NCBI GenBank assembly: GCA_030646595.1
Contig: JAUSKS010000042.1
Span: forward strand, 1 to 8,299
Source of the DNA: Gallionellaceae bacterium
GTDB taxonomy: Bacteria > Pseudomonadota > Gammaproteobacteria > Burkholderiales > Gallionellaceae
Direction of reading: 5' to 3'
Length of the DNA stretch: 8,299 bases
Under the pieces are notes generated by a model. That model saw only the letters and a list, made by a program, of their open reading frames with translations, ran no database searches and was not told the DNA's origin. Shown here in pieces: positions 1 to 5,967 of the stretch. A program made the position numbers and the translations under genes. Each line of letters opens with the position of its first letter. Positions within the stretch are counted from its first letter, which is position 1.

Positions 1-647
1 CGACGGTACAAAATGATTCCTTTATCGAAGACCTGGACAGCACCAATGGTATTTTGGTGAATGGCGTAGCGATACAGAAACACTTTTTACGCAACAACGA
101 TGTCATTGAAATTGGCAAATACAAGTTGAAGTATTTGAATGAGCAGCAAAGTCAGACTGCAGCCGCAGACTTTGAAAAAACCGTGGTGCTGAGTTCGCCG
201 CCACGCACTGCGGCCAAGCCCGCCATCCCCGACCCGACACATGAGGCGACTGGCAAAATAAGGGCTATGACACCGCCACAATCGCGACCTGCTACGCCTG
301 CCCCTGTGATACCCCCACCTCAGGCTATGGTACCGCCTCAGCCTGTTATTACGCCTGCCCCGGCTGCTGCTGCGGTATCCCAGGCGGGTGCGACCATACA
401 AATACTCACTGGGCCAAATGCGGGCAAGGAACTGGAATTGGTGAAAAACTTGACCACTTTGGGCAAACCTGGGCTACAGGTAGCCGTATTGACGCGTCGC
501 CCCCACGGATATTTCATTACCTATGTAGAAGGCGCACATTACCCCACCCTCAATGGCAAACCGCTGGATGATCAGCCACGCCAATTAAAAGAACATGACA
601 TCATTGAACTGGCGGGAATCAAAATGGAGTTTTATTTTAAAAATTAA
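1..647 (+). CDS. FHA-domain protein, 5' end outside the window (partial)
   Basis: The reading frame is open from the first bases of the window, so the start codon lies upstream; 214 residues are visible. Residues 1-45 are the C-terminal half of a forkhead-associated (FHA) domain: DLDSTNG followed by VNG is the classic loop next to the phosphothreonine pocket. A Pro/Ala-rich flexible linker follows (about 60-125). Residues 129-214 look like a second, degenerate FHA fold: LNGKPL and the final strands (HDIIELAGIKMEF) fit, but the Arg and Ser expected in the phosphopeptide-binding loops are replaced (LGKPGLQ). FHA domains bind phosphothreonine and usually act as adaptors for Ser/Thr kinases or secretion complexes; no kinase is visible here. 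The gene runs co-directionally into a phosphodiesterase-like gene, a GspE-type ATPase and an HD-GYP gene, suggesting a signalling adaptor. An internal ATG at position 54 is not the start, because it would cut the FHA core. The FHA call is firm; the biological role is inferred. Confidence 0.88.
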   Translation, partial: TVQNDSFIEDLDSTNGILVNGVAIQKHFLRNNDVIEIGKYKLKYLNEQQSQTAAADFEKTVVLSSPPRTAAKPAIPDPTHEATGKIRAMTPPQSRPATPAPVIPPPQAMVPPQPVITPAPAAAAVSQAGATIQILTGPNAGKELELVKNLTTLGKPGLQVAVLTRRPHGYFITYVEGAHYPTLNGKPLDDQPRQLKEHDIIELAGIKMEFYFKN

Positions 648-664
648 GTCCGGGACAGTTGAAA

Positions 665-804
665 GACACTTCTAAAAATTCAAGTTTCCAAGCCAGACAA
701 GGCGCGAGCAAAAAATTGCGACGCGGCATATATGCAATATGTAAGGAGTAATTTTTTGTGAGCAACGCAGTATGGTAACGATTGTGGATTTTTAGAGGTG
801 TCCT
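665..804 (+). repeat. Repeat A: MITE-like element with inverted ends, full-length form
   Basis: This intergenic element has inverted termini: GACACTTCTAAAAAT at 665-679 pairs with ATTTTTAGAGGTGTC at 788-802 with one mismatch in 15. Its interior holds a second imperfect inverted pair around the AAAAAATT tracts (about 705-720 and 748-762) and a perfect 10-bp palindrome GCATATATGC. Both ends recur in Repeat B at 5822-5892 in reverse orientation: the left ~29 bp match with about 3 differences and the right ~44 bp with a few substitutions and one gap. It has no coding capacity, so it resembles a non-autonomous MITE or a REP-like structural repeat. The right terminus supplies the GAGG before the next gene. 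The exact outer edges and any target duplication are uncertain. Confidence 0.72.
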
Positions 805-808
805 GACG

Positions 809-1573
809 ATGAAGCTCAGAATACTTGGCTGTAGCGGCGGAATAGGCGGCAATTTTCGTACTACGTCGATGTTGCTGGACAACGATGTTTTGATTGATGC
901 GGGCACGGGCGTAGGCGATCTGAGTGTGGCCGAGCTGTGCCTGATAGATCATGTTTTTGTTACGCACTCTCACCTCGATCATATCGCCTGCATTCCTTTC
1001 ATGGTGGACAGTGTCGGCTTCATGCGAAAAAAGCCGCTGACCATTTATGCGATTGAGCCGACGCTGGAAATTCTCAGGCAGCATTTATTTAACTGGAAGA
1101 TATGGCCTGACTTTACCCAAATACCCGATGCACGTGCCCCACTGATGCGTTATCAGGCTATAAAATTGGGCCAGGCGGTCGAGTTACAGGGGCGCAAGAT
1201 TAGGGCTTTGCCGGCCAACCATGTGGTGCCAGCAGTGGGTTACCAACTGGATAGCGGCGCAGCCAGCCTGGTATTCAGTGGCGATACCACCAGCAATGAT
1301 GCCTTATGGGAAGTGGTCAACCGTATTAGCAACTTGCGTTATCTTATTATTGAAACTGCTTTTTCCAATGAAGAAAAAGAACTGGCATTGCTGTCCAAAC
1401 ATTTGTGCCCCAGTTTATTAGCGCAAGAGTTGCTCAAGCTCAAAGCTACTCCGGAAATTTATATTACGCATTTGAAACCGGGAGAAGTGGAACTAACCAT
1501 GCAGGAAATCAGTGCGTGTGTGTCAGGAACTTCACCGCTGATGTTGCAAAATGGACAGGTATTCGAGTTTTAG
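809..1573 (+). CDS. MBL-fold metallohydrolase, class II cyclic-nucleotide phosphodiesterase-like
   Basis: This 254-residue protein is a predicted cytoplasmic metallo-beta-lactamase-fold hydrolase. The N-terminus MKLRILGCSGG is the usual first strand and turn. The metal-binding motif HSHLDH lies at residues 53-58, and further likely ligands are H138 (PANHVV), D159 (SGDTTSND) and H221 (ITHLKPGE). The SGDT-x4-LWE pattern and the HxHLDH context resemble class II 3',5'-cyclic-nucleotide phosphodiesterases, but ribonuclease Z-like or other hydrolases share the fold, so the substrate is not settled. The ATG at 809 was chosen over an in-frame TTG at 782, because 782 lies inside Repeat A and adds residues outside the fold. 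An AGAGG from the repeat terminus (794-798) is about 10 nt upstream. There is no signal peptide. If it hydrolyses cAMP or a related nucleotide, it could set the ligand level for the GAF domains encoded downstream; this is inference. Confidence 0.86.
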   Translation: MKLRILGCSGGIGGNFRTTSMLLDNDVLIDAGTGVGDLSVAELCLIDHVFVTHSHLDHIACIPFMVDSVGFMRKKPLTIYAIEPTLEILRQHLFNWKIWPDFTQIPDARAPLMRYQAIKLGQAVELQGRKIRALPANHVVPAVGYQLDSGAASLVFSGDTTSNDALWEVVNRISNLRYLIIETAFSNEEKELALLSKHLCPSLLAQELLKLKATPEIYITHLKPGEVELTMQEISACVSGTSPLMLQNGQVFEF

Positions 1574-1586
1574 CACGGTGGAGCGT

Positions 1587-1598
1587 GGCCTCTTGGCC
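1587..1598 (+). other. Short hairpin in the gap before the ATPase gene
   Basis: GGCC-TCTT-GGCC forms a 4-bp stem with a 4-nt loop, 14 bases after the stop of the phosphodiesterase-like gene. No T-tract follows, so it is weak as an intrinsic terminator, and the downstream gene can be co-transcribed. The rest of the 73-bp gap shows only the ribosome binding site. Confidence 0.25.
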
Positions 1599-1634
1599 GC
1601 AAGTGGGTGGGATGCCCGCAGTCTTCGCGTACTT

Positions 1635-1640
1635 AAGGAG
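1635..1640 (+). promoter_or_regulatory. Ribosome binding site of the GAF-GspE gene
   Basis: AAGGAG lies 6 bases before the ATG at 1647. It is a near-consensus Shine-Dalgarno with ideal spacing and fixes this start. It differs from the repeat-derived AGAGG sites used by the genes at 809 and 4082. Confidence 0.85.
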
Positions 1641-1646
1641 TAATAA

Positions 1647-4055
1647 ATGAATAGTGTAACGACAGGGCAGCCGGAACGGCGCAGTGGAGTGAATGAAATC
1701 CAGCTACGGCTGGAGTTTACCAAAAATCTCAATCACGTTAACAACAAGATCCATGCCACCAGCAATATTGATGAAATCATGCTGGATGTCAGTAAAGACA
1801 TCTGCACATTGTTTAATGCCGACCGCCTGACTATTTATGTGCTGGGTGATGACAAGGCTACGCTGATTTCCAAGGTCAAGACCGGACTTAATTCATTTAA
1901 GGATCTAAAGCTGCCCATTACTGAGCAGAGCATAGCGGGCTACGCCGCGTTGAATAAAAAAATGCTCAATCTTAAAGATGTCTACGATGAAAAAGAGCTG
2001 GCTACTCACAGTGGGCAACTGCGCTTTTTACAAGATGTAGATAAACGCACTGGCTACCGTACCAAACAGATGTTGGTTGCACCTATCATGGAATCGGGTG
2101 GCACTGAGTTGGTGGGCGTTATTCAGGTTATTAATAATAAAGCCAATCTGCCTTTTCCGACCATGGTGGAAGATGGGGTGCAGGAACTGGCGCAAACCCT
2201 GGCGGTAGCGCTACGTCAGCGCCAGCAGCAAGCAGCAGCCAAGACTAAATATGATTACCTGGTTGCCGATGCAGTGTTGTCTGCGGCCGAGTTTGAATTG
2301 GCAACACGCACTGCGCGGCGCAAAGGAATTGATATTGAAGATGTGTTGATAGACGAATTTCAGGTAAAGCTGGATGCGCTAGGTAAGGCGCTGTCCCGTT
2401 TTTTCAGTGTGCCGTATGAGCCCTTCAAGCCTGATCGTATCAAGCCATCTGATTTATTGAAAAATTTGAAGCGCGATTATGTCATGAGCAGTCACTGGGT
2501 GCCGGTAGAAGAAACCCAGGAAGGGTTGGTGATATTAACCACAGACCCGGAGCGGATACAGGCTTCGCGTGTGGTCAATAATATTTTTCCCAAGAGCCGG
2601 TTGATTTATCGCGTTTGCCCGCAACGTGAATTTACCGCAACGCTGGATGCGTTTTATGGTGGCGGAGGGGTTGGCGACATAACCAGTAGCATGATGGAAA
2701 TGGACGGCTCTTCCGTGGATGATTTGCTTACCTCCCTGGGGGGAGATGAGGAAGAGGCGGGTGGGGTTACTCAGGAAGACGTAAGTGCCGCTGCAGACAA
2801 TGAATTAGTCAAGCTGGTCAATAAGATTATCGTTGATGCTTACAAAATGGGCGCTTCCGATATTCACGTCGAACCCCTGCCGGGTAAAGGTAAAACCCTG
2901 GTTCGCTTGCGCAAGGATGGCTCGTTGCTTAACTTCATTGAAGTGCCCGCTACCTACCGCAATGCGTTAGTGACACGGCTAAAAATTATGTGTGACCTGG
3001 ATATTTCAGAAAAACGCAAACCACAGGACGGTAAAATAAAATTCAAAAAATATGGCCCGCTGGATATTGAATTGCGGGTAGCCACTATTCCTTCGCAGGG
3101 TGGCGTGGAAGATGTGGTAATGCGTATTCTGGCTTCCGGTGAGCCAATCAAGCTGGATGAACTGGGACTGTCAGTGCATAACCTGGCAACCTTGAAAAGT
3201 GTGATTACCAAACCTTATGGCCTGTTCTTTGTATGCGGCCCGACCGGGTCCGGTAAAACAACTTCTTTGCACTCCGTGCTTGGCTACATCAATAAACCCG
3301 ATACCAAAATATGGACTGCAGAAGACCCAGTGGAGATTACCCAGAAGGGCTTGCGCCAAGTGCAGATCAACAAAAAAGCCGGCATGGATTTCGCTACCAT
3401 CATGAAAGCTTTTTTGCGTGCCGACCCAGACATCATTATGGTGGGCGAGATGCGCGACAAGGAAACGGTTTCTATCGGCATTGAAGCCTCGCTTACTGGC
3501 CACCTGGTATTTGCCACTTTGCATACCAATAGCGCACCAGAATCCATTATTCGATTACTGGATATGGGGATGGACCCGTTCAATTTTGCCGATGCGCTGC
3601 TGGGTATTCTGGCGCAACGTCTGGCCAAACGCTTGTGCAAAAAATGCAAAAAACCGCATATTGCCACACCAGAAGAAATCAAATCGCTGCTGACCGAATA
3701 TTCGGCTGAGTTGATGAATACCGATACCTGGAAACAGGATGCTAACGCTGCCTACAAGGTTTTATATGCCGAGTGGGTCAAGCTATTCGCCGATGATAAA
3801 GGGCAATTCACATTGTATGAGCCGGTAGGCTGTGACAACTGTTCTGGCACTGGCTATCGCGGACGGGTGGGGCTGCATGAATTGCTGGTTGGCACAGACA
3901 CCATAAAAAAGAACATTCAAGAACATGCCCGTGTCGCAGAAATGTTTGCTACTGCACTTAACGAAGGTATGCGCACTTTGAAACAGGATGGCATTGAAAA
4001 AGTTTTAACAGGGCTGACCGATATTCATCAGGTACGCGCCGTCTGCATCAAATAA
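1647..4055 (+). CDS. GAF domain-GspE/PilB family secretion ATPase fusion
   Basis: This 802-residue protein combines a sensor domain with a type II secretion/type IV pilus assembly ATPase. A GAF domain spans about 27-192, ending in VGVIQVINNK. A GspE N-terminal (T2SSE_N/MshEN-like) domain follows (about 203-335), then an acidic linker (353-378). The ATPase core has Walker A GPTGSGKTT (531-539, K537), Asp box WTAEDPVE (556-563), Walker B DPDIIMVGEMRD (593-604, E601) and His box TGHLVFATLHTN (617-628). A zinc tetracysteine is present as C664/C667 and C729/C732. All catalytic motifs are intact, so ATP hydrolysis is expected, probably as a hexamer at the inner membrane. Standard GspE/PilB proteins are about 500-570 residues, and the extra length is mainly the GAF domain. 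No GspF/PilC or pilin gene is in the window, so the machine it powers is unknown. GAF domains often bind cyclic nucleotides and MshEN-type domains can bind c-di-GMP, which fits the phosphodiesterase-like neighbours, but ligand binding here is inference. Confidence 0.93.
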   Translation: MNSVTTGQPERRSGVNEIQLRLEFTKNLNHVNNKIHATSNIDEIMLDVSKDICTLFNADRLTIYVLGDDKATLISKVKTGLNSFKDLKLPITEQSIAGYAALNKKMLNLKDVYDEKELATHSGQLRFLQDVDKRTGYRTKQMLVAPIMESGGTELVGVIQVINNKANLPFPTMVEDGVQELAQTLAVALRQRQQQAAAKTKYDYLVADAVLSAAEFELATRTARRKGIDIEDVLIDEFQVKLDALGKALSRFFSVPYEPFKPDRIKPSDLLKNLKRDYVMSSHWVPVEETQEGLVILTTDPERIQASRVVNNIFPKSRLIYRVCPQREFTATLDAFYGGGGVGDITSSMMEMDGSSVDDLLTSLGGDEEEAGGVTQEDVSAAADNELVKLVNKIIVDAYKMGASDIHVEPLPGKGKTLVRLRKDGSLLNFIEVPATYRNALVTRLKIMCDLDISEKRKPQDGKIKFKKYGPLDIELRVATIPSQGGVEDVVMRILASGEPIKLDELGLSVHNLATLKSVITKPYGLFFVCGPTGSGKTTSLHSVLGYINKPDTKIWTAEDPVEITQKGLRQVQINKKAGMDFATIMKAFLRADPDIIMVGEMRDKETVSIGIEASLTGHLVFATLHTNSAPESIIRLLDMGMDPFNFADALLGILAQRLAKRLCKKCKKPHIATPEEIKSLLTEYSAELMNTDTWKQDANAAYKVLYAEWVKLFADDKGQFTLYEPVGCDNCSGTGYRGRVGLHELLVGTDTIKKNIQEHARVAEMFATALNEGMRTLKQDGIEKVLTGLTDIHQVRAVCIK

Positions 4056-4065
4056 AAAGAGCTGT

Positions 4066-4080
4066 ATTTTTAGAGGCATC
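4066..4080 (+). repeat. Solo terminus fragment of the A/B repeat, doubling as RBS
   Basis: ATTTTTAGAGGCATC matches the terminus of Repeats A and B (ATTTTTAGAGGTGTC) at 13 of 15 positions. It sits between the ATPase stop (4055) and the ATG at 4082. Its GAGG (4073-4076) is 5 bases before that ATG, so it is the likely Shine-Dalgarno. It may be a degraded remnant of a third repeat copy. A 15-bp match alone is moderate evidence; the repeated position directly before a start codon strengthens it. Confidence 0.5.
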
Positions 4081-4081
4081 T

Positions 4082-5821
4082 ATGGATACCATGAAGTTAA
4101 AAGCTTTACTGGTACAGGAGAGCGGCGAGCTCCCCGTACTGGAAGGGCTATTATCACGGCTTAATGACATTAACCGGGTAGGTATTGCGCTTTCCAGCGA
4201 GCGCGACATTAATCGTTTGCTGGAACTCATTCTGGTTTCTGCCAAGCGCATTACCCAAGCCGACGCGGGTACCTTATATCTGATTGAGCCAGAGCAAGGG
4301 GCGCTCAAGTTTGAAATCATCCGCAATGACACGCTAAATATTGCGCAGGGTGGCACCACTGGCGAATCTATTCCGTTTTATCCTATTCGTTTGTATGACG
4401 ATGCAGGCAAACCTAATCATCAAATGGTAGTAGCTTATGCCGCATTGAGTGGTGAAACAGTTAATATTCCCGATGCTTATACAGCCCAAGGCTATGACTT
4501 TTCCGGCACCAAGGCATTTGACCGAAAGACCGGTTACCGTTCTACCTCTTTCCTTACTGTGCCGATGCGCAACCACGAAAATGAAATCATCGGAGTGCTG
4601 CAACTGATCAATGCCCAGGAACATGATAGCCAGCAAAGTGACAGTCAGAAAAATCGCCACGCCAAAATCATTTCCTTCTCGGAAGCTGACCAGCAACTGG
4701 TGGAATCGCTCGCTTCACAAGCAGCCATTGCTTTAACCAACCGCCGTTTAATCCAGCAGATGGAGGATCTGTTCGAGGCCTTTATTAATTTGATCAATAG
4801 CGCTATAGATGACAAATCGGCCTACACTGGCGGTCATTGCCAGCGTGTCCCTGTGCTGACCATGATGCTGGCCGAGGCAGTGAGCCGTACACAGCACGGG
4901 CCGCTGCGGAATTTTGTCATGACCGACAAGGACCGATATGAGCTCAAGATTGCCGGCTTGTTACACGATTGTGGCAAAGTAACCACACCAGTGCATGTGG
5001 TGGACAAAGCAACCAAACTGCAAAGCCTGTTTGATCGCATGCAGTTGGTGGACACCCGTTTTGAAGTGCTCAAGCGCGATGCCGAGATACACATGCTACG
5101 CGCCTTAGCTAAGCTCCCCTCCCCCTTGGGGGGAGGGGTTGGGGGAGAGGGTTTAGCACAGGATAAACAAACGCTCGCTCATATCCAAGCCGAATATGAA
5201 GTACGCATCCGCCAACTCGATGCAGACCGTGAATTTTTGCGTCATTGCAACATCGGTTCGGAAAAAATGGAAGAAGCTGATCAGGCGCGGGTACGGCAGA
5301 TTGCGGCTTATCGCTGGCGCGACACAAATGGCCATGAAACTGGCTTCCTGAGTCCAGATGAAGTAGAAAACCTGACCATAGTTGCAGGCACACTCACTGC
5401 GGCAGAGCGTCAGATTATCAATCACCACATCGAAGTGACCATCATGATGCTGGAAGCGCTACCTTGGCCCAAGCATCTCAAAAATGTGCCTGAATATGCG
5501 GGTGGACACCACGAGCGCATGGATGGTAAAGGTTATCCCCGCGGGCTGACCCGTGAGCAAATGTCAGTTCAGGCACGCATGATGGGCATAGCCGATATCT
5601 TCGAAGCACTCACTGCCAAAGACCGGCCCTATAAAAAAGGCAAGACTTTGACAGAATCCTTGATGATTTTGGGTACCCTGAAAAAAATTGGACATATAGA
5701 TCCGGATCTGTTCGATGTATTCGTGCGCGAAAAAGTCTATCTGGATTACGCGCAGCAGTTTCTGGATGCGGAGCAAATAGATGAAGTGGATTTGAGTAAA
5801 ATTCCGGGCGTGAATCTGTAA
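4082..5821 (+). CDS. GAF + HD-GYP domain protein, predicted c-di-GMP phosphodiesterase
   Basis: This 579-residue cytoplasmic signalling protein has a GAF domain at about 35-220 (ending IIGVLQLINAQE and LASQAAIALTNRR) and then an HD-GYP domain. The HD-GYP motifs are present: GHCQRV (251-256), HDCGKV (295-300), HH at 448-449, HHERMDGKGYP (476-486) and DIFEALTAKDRPYK (505-518). These are the metal- and GYP-loop residues of c-di-GMP phosphodiesterases, so hydrolysis of c-di-GMP is the likely reaction. The spacing is unusual: about 150 residues separate HDCGK from the HH that normally follows about 30 residues later, giving an insert of roughly 120 residues. The insert is charged and partly helical, and holds LPSPLGGGVGGEG (345-357) encoded by a REP-like palindrome. 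The start at 4082 follows GAGG with 5-nt spacing; a second ATG at 4091 is possible. The 26-bp gap to the ATPase gene suggests one transcript. The 3' end is nearly duplicated at 7858-8247. Confidence 0.92.
   Translation: MDTMKLKALLVQESGELPVLEGLLSRLNDINRVGIALSSERDINRLLELILVSAKRITQADAGTLYLIEPEQGALKFEIIRNDTLNIAQGGTTGESIPFYPIRLYDDAGKPNHQMVVAYAALSGETVNIPDAYTAQGYDFSGTKAFDRKTGYRSTSFLTVPMRNHENEIIGVLQLINAQEHDSQQSDSQKNRHAKIISFSEADQQLVESLASQAAIALTNRRLIQQMEDLFEAFINLINSAIDDKSAYTGGHCQRVPVLTMMLAEAVSRTQHGPLRNFVMTDKDRYELKIAGLLHDCGKVTTPVHVVDKATKLQSLFDRMQLVDTRFEVLKRDAEIHMLRALAKLPSPLGGGVGGEGLAQDKQTLAHIQAEYEVRIRQLDADREFLRHCNIGSEKMEEADQARVRQIAAYRWRDTNGHETGFLSPDEVENLTIVAGTLTAAERQIINHHIEVTIMMLEALPWPKHLKNVPEYAGGHHERMDGKGYPRGLTREQMSVQARMMGIADIFEALTAKDRPYKKGKTLTESLMILGTLKKIGHIDPDLFDVFVREKVYLDYAQQFLDAEQIDEVDLSKIPGVNL
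5114..5151 (+). repeat. G/C-rich REP-like palindrome inside the HD-GYP gene
   Basis: A perfect 10-bp inverted repeat, CCCCTCCCCC at 5116-5125 and GGGGGAGGGG at 5129-5138, encloses a 3-nt loop, followed by TTGGGGGAGAGGG. This C-run/G-run composition is foreign to the surrounding coding sequence. It resembles the dispersed palindromes that encode strings such as PLPQGEG when they fall in genes; that comparison is from general knowledge. The reading frame continues through it as LPSPLGGGVGGEG, so it appears to have inserted in frame. Confidence 0.75.
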
Positions 5822-5892
5822 GGCACCTCTAAAAATCCAACTTTCGTCGCCATGCTGCGTTGCTTAGAAATTTGAATTTTTAGAGGTGTCCT
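5822..5892 (-). repeat. Repeat B: internally deleted inverted copy of Repeat A
   Basis: The element begins at the base after the HD-GYP stop codon. Its ends form a perfect 13-bp inverted repeat, CACCTCTAAAAAT (5824-5836) against ATTTTTAGAGGTG (5876-5888). Read on the minus strand, its first ~30 bp match the left end of Repeat A (665-693), and the rest matches A's right end (761-804), beginning AGCAACGCAG. The ~67 bp interior of A is absent. The transcript could fold into a stem at this point and act as a 3'-end structure for the upstream operon, but there is no clear terminator T-run after it. Confidence 0.75.
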
Positions 5893-5967
5893 GTACCTAT
5901 AAGTGATGGCCATTCGGTAGATAATCTGGCAAGGATATATCAAGTACAAACAAAGTTCCGGCTGGCG
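5893..5967. other. Short non-coding spacer before the IS
   Basis: No gene, promoter or terminator is recognisable apart from the target duplication at its right end. This is the sequence that lay upstream of the toxin-antitoxin operon before the IS entered; the continuation is at 7207. Confidence 0.5.
5952..5967. repeat. 16-bp target-site duplication, left copy
   Basis: AAAGTTCCGGCTGGCG is identical to 7191-7206. It directly abuts the TGT end of the IS. Perfect identity indicates a fairly recent insertion. Long duplications, including a class in the mid-teens, are known to me for IS1202-type elements. Confidence 0.85.

Noticed and set aside
782..808. TTG at 782 as start of the phosphodiesterase-like gene
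   Set aside because: It lies inside the repeat terminus and adds residues before the conserved first strand; ATG 809 has the better start context.
5824..5888. Repeat B as an intrinsic terminator of the signalling operon
   Set aside because: The 13-bp stem is A/T-rich with a ~39-nt loop and no T-run follows, so it fits a mobile repeat better; a role in RNA 3'-end stability remains possible.
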